From the NCBI GenBank assembly GCA_009692555.1, contig SHYY01000026.1, positions 1-41,942 of the forward strand: DNA of 41,942 bases, in the 5' to 3' direction. The translations under genes were made by a program, and so were the position numbers. This DNA is from Myxococcales bacterium (GTDB taxonomy: Bacteria > Myxococcota_A > Polyangia > Palsa-1104 > SHYY01). Position 1 is the first letter of the stretch, and each line of letters starts with the position of its first letter. The notes under the pieces were generated by a model, which searched no databases, was not told where the DNA came from, and was given only the letters and a program-made list of their open reading frames with translations. Below are positions 8,071 to 16,246 of the stretch, piece by piece.

Positions 8071-8364
8071 ATGGGTTTGAGCGAGCTGCTCGGCGCGGTG
8101 AAGGTGGCCGCACTCCTGGCGCTGGGGCGGGAACATGGGGCGCGTAGTGTTCGCCTGTTTGGCTCCGCCGCGCGCGGCGAGGCGAGGCCCGACAGCGACA
8201 TCGACCTGCTGGTGGAGATGGAGCCCGGCCGCACGCTGCTCGATCTGGTGGCGTTCGCTCAGGACGCCGAGGAGCTCATCGACCGCCGGGTCGACGTCGT
8301 CACCCCCGACGGCCTGAGCCCGCACCTACGGCACCGCATCCTCGCCGAGGCCATCCCTCTGTGA
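8071..8364 (+). CDS. MNT-domain nucleotidyltransferase antitoxin (MntA-like)
   Basis: A 97-residue minimal nucleotidyltransferase. The defining motif GSAARGEARPDSDID (GS at 31-32, then D43 and D45) has the exact GS-X10-DxD spacing needed for catalysis. In the HepT/MntA systems this enzyme neutralises its HEPN partner by adding AMP to a tyrosine next to the RNase site. The ATG at 8071 is preceded by no obvious Shine-Dalgarno; a longer open frame upstream overlaps the nitrate reductase remnant and is not credible. The stop overlaps the HEPN start (GTGA). The cassette lies exactly in the gap between fragments of a decayed operon transcribed the other way. Confidence 0.88.
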   Translation: MGLSELLGAVKVAALLALGREHGARSVRLFGSAARGEARPDSDIDLLVEMEPGRTLLDLVAFAQDAEELIDRRVDVVTPDGLSPHLRHRILAEAIPL

Positions 8365-8690
8365 CGGACGATCGCACCCTCCTCCTCCATATCCGGGATG
8401 CAATCGCCAACATCCGCAGCTACACCGGCGCTGGACGCGAGGCCTTCTTCGCGCAGCGCATCATCCAGGATGCAGTTATCCGCAATCTCGAGATCATCGG
8501 CGAGGCCACCAAGGGTCTCTCCGAAGCCCTTCGTGCGTCGGCTCCCCACATCGCCTGGAAGCGCATCGCCGGGATGCGCGATCGCCTGATCCACGGCTAC
8601 TTCGGGGTCAGCCTCGAACTCGTATGGGGGATGGTCGATCAGGAGTTGAAGCCACTCCTTGAGGCGGTCGAGGGCCTGCTACCCGCGTGA
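8361..8690 (+). CDS. HEPN-domain toxin (DUF86/HepT-like)
   Basis: A 109-residue all-helical HEPN protein. The RNase motif RX4H followed by Tyr is seen at RDRLIHGYF (Arg73, His78, Tyr80); this Tyr is the one AMPylated in studied HepT proteins. The segment [17 protein letters not shown] is a conserved DUF86 helix. It begins at the GTG at 8361, overlapping the antitoxin stop, so the pair is translationally coupled. It likely acts as an mRNA/tRNA ribonuclease restrained by the upstream MNT enzyme. The last 12 bases overlap the end of the opposing Fe-S remnant. Both genes look intact, unlike everything around them. Confidence 0.88.
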   Translation: MTDDRTLLLHIRDAIANIRSYTGAGREAFFAQRIIQDAVIRNLEIIGEATKGLSEALRASAPHIAWKRIAGMRDRLIHGYFGVSLELVWGMVDQELKPLLEAVEGLLPA

Positions 8691-9042
8691 GCAGGCTTCC
8701 GTTCGCCCAGCGGGCGCCATCGTGTGCACCTTGGTGACCACCTCCTGCTCGCCGAAGTGGATCTGTTCCAGCCGCACCATCATCTTGGGTACGCCGAAGG
8801 GGCCCGCCAGCACGCAGTTCGCGCACGCGATGCAGCGCGGCTTCTGCGCGGACATGACCACGCCCTCCGCGTTCTGCTTGATCGCGTCGGCCGGGCAGAC
8901 CTCGGCGCAGGTCGGATCCTCGCAGTGCCTGCACACCGTCGGTACGGTCGCAATGGAGCGCGGGCGATCCAGGTAGTCGACATGGATCATCGACACGCCG
9001 CGGTGGGTCTCGCACTCGCTGCACGCGGTCTCGCAGGCGCGG
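8679..9042 (-). pseudogene. Remnant of a 4Fe-4S dicluster ferredoxin-type subunit
   Basis: The frame reads [14 protein letters not shown], then [15 protein letters not shown] and [17 protein letters not shown], the pattern of 4Fe-4S electron-transfer subunits that serve molybdenum oxidoreductases. Several lesions are visible. The first cysteines of the N-terminal cluster are missing at the junction with the porter (near 9042). The fourth Cys of the CIACANC cluster is Gly (normally CVLACPFG). After MVRLEQ the expected KC..C segment and the last cluster are absent, and the frame jumps to a tail ([10 protein letters not shown]) that looks like the family C-terminus, suggesting an internal deletion. 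A functional set of clusters is therefore impossible. Confidence 0.65.
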
Positions 9043-9983
9043 GCCCAGCCCGAGCAGCAGCGCGCAGCCGAGCGCACCGACGGTGAAGGGCACCATCTCC
9101 GGCCAGGTCAGGAGCAGGCCGAAGGGCACCACGCCCGCGAACACCCCGGCCAGCACGCGGGCGCCGCCGATGCGGTCAGCGAGCGCGCCACCGACGGGGC
9201 GACAGAACGTGGACAGCGCGACGAAGATCGCCGCCCGGAGGCCGGCGTCGCCTGCGCTCAGGCCGAAGTCGTCGCGCAGCAGCGTCGGCAGGTACACCGA
9301 GAGCGCGACGAAGCCGCCGAAGGTCAGGAAGTAGAACAGCGCGAGCACCCACACCAGTCGCTCGCGGCGGAGGAGGCCGAGCGCCGCCCCGAGCGTCTTC
9401 GGCTTGACCTCCGCGCCCGGCGCCTCACGACCGAGCAGCCCGAACAGGACTCCCCACACCAGCAGGCCGGCCGCGACTCCGTGGAACACCGCCGGCCAGC
9501 CGACCCGGAGCGCCAGCAGCGGTCCCGCGAAGATCACCAGCGACTGACGATGGTCCCCAGGCCAAAGAGGCCGAGGGCGGTGCCCTGGCGCTGCCTGGAG
9601 CTCCAGCGCGAGACGTAGCTGACGCCGACCGCGAACGACGACCCAGCCAGCCCGAGCAGCAAGGCCAGCACGAGGATCTGGGTCAGGCCCTGTGCGGATG
9701 GCACCAGGTAGATCGGCGCCGCCACCGCGATCATCAGCCCGCTGAACACGACTCGCCCGCCGTAGCGGTCGGCGAGCAGACCCATGGGCAGCCGCGCCAG
9801 CGCACCGAGCAGCACGGGAGCGGCGACCAGCATCGCGGTCCTGGTGGCGGAGAGGCCCAGGGCGGCCTTCACCAACGGGGCGTAGGCGCTCATCAGGCCC
9901 CAGCCCGCGAAGCAGATCATGAACGAGAAGGTGCCCAGCCCGAGATGCCAGGGCCACGACCGTTCGCCGGAGGCCGACGTCAC
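9043..9983 (-). pseudogene. Frameshifted and 3'-truncated nitrate/nitrite porter (NarK-type MFS)
   Basis: It starts at GTG 9983. The first 147 residues include LSATRTAMLVAAPVLLGALARLPMGLLADRYGGR and YVSRW, the hallmarks of the nitrate/nitrite porter branch of the major facilitator superfamily. Near 9540 the frame is lost by what looks like a single missing base (GTIV then a stop; the other frame continues QSLVIFAGPLLALRVGW). The second half continues with further membrane helices to [13 protein letters not shown] at about 9043, where the porter ends abruptly and the Fe-S remnant begins. Roughly the last three helices are missing. It is non-functional as read. Confidence 0.7.
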
Positions 9984-10100
9984 GGGCTGTTTCGCTGGGG
10001 CGGGCGCTCGCAGAGCCGCCAGGGTATCACGTCAGGTTTCGAGTCCCAGGTCGCCCAGGTAGAAGTCGACCGCGGGTGCGCACGCCGAACCGGATCGAAC

Positions 10101-10149
10101 GCCCCCACCGCCGTCGCGCTTCTCCGTCGCCGCGGCTCGCGCTTCGGCT
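10101..10149. repeat. 49-bp direct repeat, left copy (flanks the DUF4143 ATPase)
   Basis: Bases 10101-10149 match 11450-11498 at 44 of 49 positions in the same orientation, including an identical run CCGCGGCTCGCGCTTCGGCT. The pair brackets the ATPase gene and its inverted repeat. Confidence 0.7.
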
Positions 10150-10220
10150 CCATGGGGGCGACCCAGGTGCGACCCCCAACCTCCACCTGACGGATCGGCA
10201 GTAGAAAAAAATGGGTTGAA

Positions 10221-10251
10221 TGAGTCCATATTGTACAACAAAATGGACTCA
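10221..10251. promoter_or_regulatory. Inverted repeat overlapping the ATPase start codon
   Basis: Arms TGAGTCCAT (10221-10229) and ATGGACTCA (10243-10251) are perfectly complementary, around a 13-nt spacer that itself holds the palindrome TTGTACAA (10231-10238). The last base of the right arm is the A of the ATG. It could be an operator for autoregulation or an end feature of a mobile cassette. The region is AT-rich compared with its surroundings. Confidence 0.5.
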
Positions 10252-11417
10252 TGTATACCAGATTGCTCCAACCGCCAGATCGCAGCTTTTTCCTCTTCGG
10301 CCCCCGCGGGACCGGAAAGTCGAGCTGGGCGAGAGCGTCGTTCCCCGACGCGATCTACCTGGATCTCCTTGAATCCGAGGTTTACCTCGACCTCCTGGCC
10401 GCGCCGGGGCGAATCGAACGCCGGATCCCACCCGGCCACCAGGGCTGGGTGATCGTCGACGAGGTGCAGAAGGTGCCCGACCTCCTCGACGAGGTCCATC
10501 GCCTGATCGAGCGGCGCCGCCTGAAGTTCGCGCTCACCGGATCGAGCGCCCGCAAGCTGCGCCGCCGCGGTGTCAACCTCCTCGCCGGGCGTGCTCTCAC
10601 CCGCGCCATGCACCCGCTCACCGCCGCCGAGCTGGGCGACGACTTCGACCTCCGGCGCTCTCTCGCGGTCGGCCAACTACCCTCGGTGTACGTCGAGCGT
10701 GACCTGGGCGCGGCGCGCGACTACCTCACGAGCTACGTGCGCACCTACCTCCGCGAAGAGGTGCAGCAGGAGGGGCTCACGCGCAACCTCGCCGCGTTCG
10801 GGCGCTTCCTCGAGGCCGCCAGCTTCTCCCAGGGGGCCCCGCTCAACGTCTCGACGGTAGCCCGCGAGTGCGCCGTCGAACGAAAGGTGGTGGAGGACTA
10901 TTTCACCATCCTGGAGGACCTCATGCTGGGGATACGGCTGCCGGTCTTTCGCCGCCGAGCCCGGCGGGCGCTCGTCGCCCATCCCAAGTTCTATTTCTTC
11001 GACGCCGGCGTGTTTCGCACCCTGCGCCCGCGCGGTCCCCTCGACAGCCCCGAGGAGATCGACGGACCGGCGCTGGAGACTCTGCTGCTCCAGGAATTGC
11101 GCGCCTACAACGACTCTCTCGGGCTCGGCTATTCACTCCACTACTGGCGCACCCGCGGCGGCGACGAGGTCGACTTCGTTCTCTATGGCGAGCGCGGCCT
11201 GCACGCGCTGGAGGTCAAGCGCTCCGCCCGCCTGCGCCCCGACGACCTCCGCGGCCTCGAGCTCTTCCTCGAGGAGTACCCCATGGCCCAGGCGCACCTC
11301 TTCTATGGGGGCACGCGCCGATATCAAGAAGGAAAGATCGAGGTCCTGCCATTCGAGGCCGGCCTGCGCGCGCTGCCAGAATTACTGGCCGGGGGCCGGG
11401 AAGCCAAGGCCCGCTGA
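10251..11417 (+). CDS. AAA_14 ATPase with DUF4143 domain
   Basis: A 388-residue P-loop protein of the AAA_14/DUF4143 family. The Walker A motif FGPRGTGKSS is at residues 16-25 and a Walker B-like WVIVDEVQKVP at about 64-74, followed by sensor-like FALTGSSARKL. The C-terminal DUF4143 part contains the nuclease-fold-like YWRTRGGDEVDFVL...HALEVKRS (E, D, E-x-K). These proteins are abundant, patchily distributed and often near toxin-antitoxin genes; their biological role is not settled. The start ATG at 10251 sits inside an inverted repeat. The gene is flanked by 49-bp direct repeats. It looks intact. A second, truncated DUF4143 tail occurs at 14.8 kb. Confidence 0.85.
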   Translation: MYTRLLQPPDRSFFLFGPRGTGKSSWARASFPDAIYLDLLESEVYLDLLAAPGRIERRIPPGHQGWVIVDEVQKVPDLLDEVHRLIERRRLKFALTGSSARKLRRRGVNLLAGRALTRAMHPLTAAELGDDFDLRRSLAVGQLPSVYVERDLGAARDYLTSYVRTYLREEVQQEGLTRNLAAFGRFLEAASFSQGAPLNVSTVARECAVERKVVEDYFTILEDLMLGIRLPVFRRRARRALVAHPKFYFFDAGVFRTLRPRGPLDSPEEIDGPALETLLLQELRAYNDSLGLGYSLHYWRTRGGDEVDFVLYGERGLHALEVKRSARLRPDDLRGLELFLEEYPMAQAHLFYGGTRRYQEGKIEVLPFEAGLRALPELLAGGREAKAR

Positions 11418-11449
11418 ATGCCTCCTCCATCTGCTCTCTTTCGCGTCGC

Positions 11450-11498
11450 GCCCCCAGCGTCGTCGCGCTTCTCCATAACCGCGGCTCGCGCTTCGGCT
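11450..11498. repeat. 49-bp direct repeat, right copy
   Basis: Partner of 10101-10149 with five mismatches. It ends at TACAAT (11498-11503), a likely -10 box for the small secreted protein gene. Confidence 0.7.
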
Positions 11499-11544
11499 AC
11501 AATCGCGCTCGTTCCAGCCCCTCATCATCCGCTGGAGGTGACCC

Positions 11545-11778
11545 ATGCGCGCGCTCGTGATCTCGCTCTTCCTCGTCGCTGCTCCCAGGGGATCCTCGGC
11601 GCTCGCGGAGGAGCTGAAGTGCGGCCCGCACCAGCACGTCGTCGTCGAAAAGGATGAGGACGAGGGCGCGACCCGCAAGCGCTGCGCGTGCGACGAAGGC
11701 TGGGACGCCGAGGGCCCGGGGAGGCCGTGCAAGGAGGTCAAGGCCGCGCCGGCGAAGGCCCCGCCCAAGAAGAAGTAG
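11545..11778 (+). CDS. Small secreted Cys-containing protein
   Basis: A 77-residue protein with a short signal peptide (MRALVISLFLVAAPRGSSALA, cleavage near residue 21). The mature part has four cysteines (LKCGPHQH, KRCACDEGWD, RPCKEV), reminiscent of a single EGF-like or small disulfide-linked unit, and a Lys/Ala/Pro tail ending in KKK. The start is well supported by a strong Shine-Dalgarno (GGAGGTGA) five bases before the ATG. A TACAAT -10 box lies at 11498. I do not recognise a family. The 3' end, including the stop codon, is identical over 23 bases with the end of the calpain-like pseudogene at 29.8 kb. Confidence 0.7.
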   Translation: MRALVISLFLVAAPRGSSALAEELKCGPHQHVVVEKDEDEGATRKRCACDEGWDAEGPGRPCKEVKAAPAKAPPKKK

Positions 11779-11901
11779 CGAAGTAGTTTTTCTTCTCCCG
11801 CCCGCGTTTTCGCTGTTCACCCCGGATCGACTGCGTACAATCGGCGCGACATCGCCACCCAACCGCGAGCCGATCGCGGCGACAAGGAGCCACCCCCGAA
11901 G

Positions 11902-13821
11902 ATGCACACCACCGCCGGGATGCCGCGACGCTGGACCGTCGCTGACTCGCTCGAAATCTACAACGTGCGGAGCTGGGGCGGCTCCTACTTTTCGGTGAAC
12001 CCGGCGGGCCACGTCGTGGCACATCCGGCCGGTCCCGAGGGCGCGCAGATCGACATGAAAGAGCTGGTCGACGAGGTGCGAAAGCGCGGGATCGGGCTGC
12101 CGCTGCTGGTGCGCTTTCCGGAGATCTTGCGGGGGCGGATCGTCGAGCTGAACGAGGCCTTCAAGAAGGCGATCGCCGAGTACGGCTACAAGGCCAGCTA
12201 CAAGGGCGTCTACCCGATCAAGGTCAACCAGGATCGGTACGTCGTGGAGCGGATCCTCGAGTACGGGCGGCCGTACCACCACGGGCTCGAGGCGGGGTCG
12301 AAGCCGGAGCTGCTCGCGGTGATGGCGATGCTCGACGACGAGGAGGCGCTGATCGTCTGCAACGGCTACAAGGACGAGGAGTACATCGAGACCGCGCTCC
12401 TGGCCTCGAAGCTCGGGCGGACGGTGATCATCGTCGTCGAGAAGCTCTCCGAGCTGGAGCTGATCGATCAGGTGTCGAAGCGCGTCGGCGTGCGGCCCCG
12501 GATCGGGATGCGGGCCAAGCTGGCGGCGCGCGGGGCGGGGCGCTGGGAGTCGTCAGGCGGGGACCGGGCGAAGTTCGGCCTGTCGTCGCGCGAGCTGATG
12601 GCGGCGATGCGCTACCTGAAGGAGAAGGGCCTCATCGACTGCTTCGAGCTGCTCCACTTCCACATCGGCTCGCAGATCTCGGCGATCCGATCCTTCAAGA
12701 CCGCGATGCGCGAGGCGGGGCGCTTCTTCGTCGAGCTCTCGACGCTGGGCGCGCCGCTGAAGTACCTCGATATCGGCGGCGGCCTGGGCGTCGATTACGA
12801 CGGCTCGCAGACCAACTTCTCGTCGTCGATGAACTACTCGCTGCAGGAGTACGCCAACGACGTGGTCTACGCGACGATGGAGCTGTGCGACGGGGCGAAC
12901 GTGCCGCACCCGACGATCGTCAGCGAGTCGGGGCGCGCGGTGGTGGCGCATCACGCGGTGGTGGTGATGGACATCCTCGGGGTGTCGGAGTTCGACGTCG
13001 GCAAGCTGCCCGACAAGGCGCCGGAGAACGCCGCGCCGGTGGTGCGCAACCTCGGCGACACCTACCGCGAGGTGACGCGCAAGAACATCCTCGAGAGTTA
13101 CCACGACGCGCTCGAGTACAAGGACGAGTGCCTGACGCTGTTCTCGCTCGGCCACCTCTCGCTCGAGGAGCGCGTGCTCGCCGAGGAGTTCTTCTGGGGC
13201 ACCTGCCAGAAGATCTTGCGCCTGGTGCGCGAGCTGGCCGAGGTGCCCGAAGACCTCGAGGGCCTCGAGAAGGCGCTCTCCGACACCTACTTCTGCAACT
13301 TCTCGATGTTCCAGTCGCTGCCCGACTCGTGGGCGATCGATCAGCTCTTCCCGATCCTGCCGATCCACCGCTTGAACGAGGAGCCGTCGCGGCGCGCGGT
13401 GCTGGCCGACATCACCTGCGACTCCGACGGAAAGATCGATCACTTCATCGATCGCCGCGACGTGAAGAACGTGCTCGAGCTGCACCCGCTCACCGGCGAG
13501 GACTACTACGTCGGGATCTTCCTCACCGGCGCGTACCAGGAGATCCTCGGCGACCTCCACAACCTGTTCGGCGACACCAACACAATCCATGTGGCGACGG
13601 CGGCCGAGCATGGCTACCAGATCGAGCTGGTGATCACCGGTGACACGGTCACCGACGTGCTGAAGTACGTCGGCTACTCGAAGGAGGACCTCATGGCGCG
13701 GCTCCGGCGCTCGGTGGAGGTCGCGCTGCGCGCCAAGCGGATGTCGCTCGACGACTCGCGCGCGCTCCTGCGCCTCTACGAGGACGGCCTCGCCGGCTAT
13801 ACCTACTTGGAGCGCGATTAG
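11902..13821 (+). CDS. speA: Biosynthetic arginine decarboxylase
   Basis: A 639-residue fold-III PLP enzyme that converts arginine to agmatine, the first step of the agmatine route to putrescine and spermidine. The PLP lysine is Lys107 in YPIKVNQ. Other family landmarks are HFHIGSQ, GGGLGVDYDGS, SESGRA and the C-terminal dimer region NFSMFQSLPDSWAIDQLFPI. Length matches SpeA (about 630-660 residues). ATG 11902 follows an AGGAG element; ATG 11920 is a possible alternative. A TACAAT -10 box lies at 11836. The gene appears monocistronic, and a separate promoter for the next gene is embedded in its last codons. Confidence 0.95.
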   Translation: MHTTAGMPRRWTVADSLEIYNVRSWGGSYFSVNPAGHVVAHPAGPEGAQIDMKELVDEVRKRGIGLPLLVRFPEILRGRIVELNEAFKKAIAEYGYKASYKGVYPIKVNQDRYVVERILEYGRPYHHGLEAGSKPELLAVMAMLDDEEALIVCNGYKDEEYIETALLASKLGRTVIIVVEKLSELELIDQVSKRVGVRPRIGMRAKLAARGAGRWESSGGDRAKFGLSSRELMAAMRYLKEKGLIDCFELLHFHIGSQISAIRSFKTAMREAGRFFVELSTLGAPLKYLDIGGGLGVDYDGSQTNFSSSMNYSLQEYANDVVYATMELCDGANVPHPTIVSESGRAVVAHHAVVVMDILGVSEFDVGKLPDKAPENAAPVVRNLGDTYREVTRKNILESYHDALEYKDECLTLFSLGHLSLEERVLAEEFFWGTCQKILRLVRELAEVPEDLEGLEKALSDTYFCNFSMFQSLPDSWAIDQLFPILPIHRLNEEPSRRAVLADITCDSDGKIDHFIDRRDVKNVLELHPLTGEDYYVGIFLTGAYQEILGDLHNLFGDTNTIHVATAAEHGYQIELVITGDTVTDVLKYVGYSKEDLMARLRRSVEVALRAKRMSLDDSRALLRLYEDGLAGYTYLERD

Positions 13822-13835
13822 TCCTTCTCTATAAT
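13807..13835 (+). promoter_or_regulatory. Sigma-70 promoter giving a near-leaderless transcript
   Basis: TTGGAG (13807-13812), 17-bp spacer, perfect TATAAT (13830-13835). The ATG is at 13845, so transcription would begin only about three bases before it. No Shine-Dalgarno is present, consistent with leaderless translation. Confidence 0.75.
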
Positions 13836-13844
13836 CGCGACGCA

Positions 13845-14561
13845 ATGCGCTCCCTGGTGGCAGTGGTCCTGCTGGCGATTTCCCTGCTCCTCCCGTCGCT
13901 GGCGCCCTCCGCGCTGGCGGCCAAGGGGCGGCAGAAGACGCTGGTGATCGTCGACTGGCGCGGCCCCTGGACGGCGAAGGAGCAGATCAAGCTCTTCGAC
14001 GCGCTGGCGATCGGCTTCGACGGCGCGGGGCTCGATCGGGTCGAGTCGCAGATCTCCGGCTTCGTGCTCGACGACCGCTTCAAGGGCTGCATCACCCGCG
14101 AGGCGTGCCACTTCGAGTACGCGCGGGCGACGGGAGCGAGCTACGTCTTCGTGGTGCTGATGGTCAAGCTCGGCAAGTCGACCCGCGTGGCGATGACGCT
14201 CTACAACATCCCGCTCCTGGCGCAATCGGCGGTGGCGGTGCAGAAGGGCAAAGGCCTCGTGGCGGCGATCGGCGCGTCACGGCGGCTGATCGGGACGATG
14301 CTCGATCGCGAGCGGAAGATGCCGCGCGGGGCGCTCGAGATCGCCTCGACCCCCGTCGGTGACGCCCTGTTCGTCGACGGTCACGCCGCGGGCGCCACGC
14401 CGGTCAACCTGATGCTCTACGCCGGCCCGCACCTGGTCCGGATCGAGCGCAAGGGGGCCGCGCCGCACGTCGCGCACGTGACGGTGGTGAACGACAAGAC
14501 GGTGCGCTACGAGGCGCGCTTCGAGAAGACGATCGTCCCCATCACCACCGACGGGAAGTAG
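13845..14561 (+). CDS. Secreted PEGA-domain protein
   Basis: A 238-residue exported protein. The signal peptide ends at SALAA (about residue 26). The middle domain (VIVDWRGPWTAKEQIKLFDALAIGFDGAGL) is of a type seen in myxobacterial proteins that assess a gene-product 'kinship' or stress value, but I cannot name it. The C-terminus (about 165-235) is a PEGA-like beta domain: GALEIASTPVGDALFVDGHAAGATPVNLMLYAGPHLVRIER, which usually mediates surface or wall contacts. It is transcribed from a consensus promoter lying in the end of speA and has no Shine-Dalgarno. The next gene starts 12 bases downstream. Confidence 0.72.
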   Translation: MRSLVAVVLLAISLLLPSLAPSALAAKGRQKTLVIVDWRGPWTAKEQIKLFDALAIGFDGAGLDRVESQISGFVLDDRFKGCITREACHFEYARATGASYVFVVLMVKLGKSTRVAMTLYNIPLLAQSAVAVQKGKGLVAAIGASRRLIGTMLDRERKMPRGALEIASTPVGDALFVDGHAAGATPVNLMLYAGPHLVRIERKGAAPHVAHVTVVNDKTVRYEARFEKTIVPITTDGK

Positions 14562-14572
14562 GGGTTTTTCGC

Positions 14573-15136
14573 GTGGCGAAGCGACCCTCCGACCCCGTGG
14601 GCGTGATCCGGATCCGCAATCTCGAGCCGCGCGACGAGCGCCGGGCCGCCGAGCTGCTCGTCGACCAGCTCCCCGAAGGCTGGCCGACGATGCGGGAAGC
14701 GCTGCGCGAGGTGCGCGAGGCGTTCGCCAGGGGACGAATCCGTCGGGCGGCGTGCGAGGGGCGCGAGCTGGTCGGATGGATCGGCGGGCTCGAGATGTAC
14801 CCCGGCTTCGTGGTCGAGCTGCACCCGCTCGCACACGCCTGGAACTCCGGGCAGCGCGTCGCCTACTGGCGCGAGGAGCCGCTCGAGGTCGACGGCGTGC
14901 TCGACGGGAGCTGGGGATCCTGGGCGGTGGAGGTGAAGACCGGGCCGATCCAGACGGGGGACCTGAGGGGCCTGCTGGAGTTCAACCGCCGGTTCCCGGC
15001 CTACCGACCGCTTCTCATCGGCGACGCCGCGGGCCGCTCGACCGCCGAGCGCGCGGGGATCGCATCGGTCACCTGGCGCGACTTTCTCGTCGGAGGGCCG
15101 CCCGGATCCGGTCGATCCGCGGGACGCGAGCCGTAG
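14573..15136 (+). CDS. Chimeric frame: GNAT N-terminal half joined to a DUF4143 C-terminus
   Basis: Residues 1-83 (IRIRNLEPRDERRAAELLV ... WIGGLEMYPGFVVELHPL) match the first half of a GNAT acetyltransferase of the AAC(6') style. The expected acetyl-CoA loop (Q/RxxGxG/A) never comes. From AYWREEPLEVDGVLDG onward the sequence is instead the C-terminal nuclease-like part of an AAA_14/DUF4143 ATPase: WAVEVKTGPIQ, DLRGLLEF, FPAYRPLL, WRDFLVGGPP. An in-frame deletion has evidently joined two unrelated genes at about 14825-14860. The start is GTG 14573. The product is probably non-functional for either activity. The 3' end overlaps the convergent EamA remnant by 136 bases. Confidence 0.7.
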   Translation: MAKRPSDPVGVIRIRNLEPRDERRAAELLVDQLPEGWPTMREALREVREAFARGRIRRAACEGRELVGWIGGLEMYPGFVVELHPLAHAWNSGQRVAYWREEPLEVDGVLDGSWGSWAVEVKTGPIQTGDLRGLLEFNRRFPAYRPLLIGDAAGRSTAERAGIASVTWRDFLVGGPPGSGRSAGREP

Positions 15137-15933
15137 CGCGCGATCGCTGTTTCCGCGGCGCGCGGCGGAGTCAGCCGCACCAGCACCACGCTGCCGATCA
15201 CCGCCGCCAGCGAGAGCCAGGCCAGGGGTGGCACCGCCCCCCCGACGTACGCGCCGAGGGCGAGCGCGAACAGCGGGTTGACGAAGGCATAGCTGGTGGC
15301 GACCGCGCGGCGGGTGGTGCGGAGCAGGAAACCGTAGGCGCTGAAGGCGACCAGCGATCCGAACACGATCAGATAGGCCAGCGCGCCGAGCGAGCGCAGC
15401 GACGGGATTCCGGGCCGCTCGCCGAACAGGGGGCCGAGGAGGAGCATCGCCGCTCCGCCGGCGAGCATCTCGGCCGCCGTCGCCATCGCGCCCGCCGGGA
15501 GCGTCACCCGGGGCGTCAGCACCGATCCCAGCGCCCAGCACGCCGGGGCGACGATGATGAGCAGCCCGCCCGCCGGGATGTCCCCCAGGCCGCCCCGCGC
15601 ACGGAGCAGCGCCACGCCCGCGAAGCCGAGCGCCAGGCCCGCCCACTCGCCCCACGATGCGCGCTCGCCCCACGGCCGCGCGAACAGCGCCGCCCACAGC
15701 GGCATGGTCGCCACCACCACCGCCGCCAGCCCCGACGGCACCCACTGCTCTGCGATCGCCACGAAGCCGTTTCCACCGACGAGGAGGAGCAGTTCGCCGA
15801 AGCCGAACCCGCGCAGGAGCTCGGCGTAGTAGTCGCCCAGGCCGCCGATGTAGAAGGCGATGATGTCCTTCGCCATGTGGCTGCCCGCGTCGCCCGCCAG
15901 CGGGAGCACGGTGGTGAAGGGCGCGGTGACCAC
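15001..15933 (-). pseudogene. 5'-truncated EamA (DMT) transporter fused to an LLM oxidoreductase fragment
   Basis: From [32 protein letters not shown] onward this is an EamA/DMT-family exporter with about eight of the usual ten helices, including the second EamA domain (GALAYLIVFGSLVAFSAYGFLL ... SYAFVNPLFALALG). The first 60 or so residues of the transporter are missing. In their place, in frame, stands a piece of an LLM flavin oxidoreductase ([21 protein letters not shown] and [17 protein letters not shown]). The junction is at about 15793/15794, exactly where a 400-bp duplication begins. The chimeric frame is open from an internal start at 15933, but a working transporter is unlikely without the first helices. 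Confidence 0.75.
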
Positions 15934-16195
15934 CTGCGCCGGATCGCGCCCCGCCCGCGCCGCACCGGTGGCGATGAAGGCGCGCCCCTGCTGGAGCTGC
16001 TCGTAGGGCCAGAGGTCGGGATCCAGCCGTCGGCCAGCTCGCCGATCGACTCGATCGCCTTCTGCTTCAGCGCGGCGGCGAAGATCGGGATCTCGCGGCG
16101 CACCGGGTTCATCGCCAGCGCGAAGGAGCGATACTGGACCAGCTCCGCGCCGGCCTCGTGCAGCTTGTCGCCGCGGAGCAGCGCGCGCACCACGC
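15794..16195 (-). repeat. Duplicated LLM-oxidoreductase segment, copy 1 (decayed)
   Basis: About 402 bp, nearly identical in the same orientation to 18274-18676 inside the intact LLM gene. I count roughly six substitutions plus one missing A near 16012 that breaks the reading frame. It encodes the middle of the enzyme (from [20 protein letters not shown] to LLRGFGFG) without start or end. The left edge is fused to the EamA remnant and the right edge abuts unrelated sequence. Confidence 0.9.
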
Positions 16196-16246
16196 CCCCC
16201 TGCCGTCGCTGCCGGCAGTCAGCGCAAATGATCGCACGTTGCCCGA

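Noticed and set aside
7884-8113. 76-codon minus-strand frame between the membrane protein and the MNT gene
   Set aside because: It is an out-of-frame reading of the molybdopterin oxidoreductase remnant and antisense to the MNT start.
10030-10060. TRNA-like T-arm string (GGTTTCGAGTCCC)
   Set aside because: No matching acceptor, D or anticodon arms could be folded around it.
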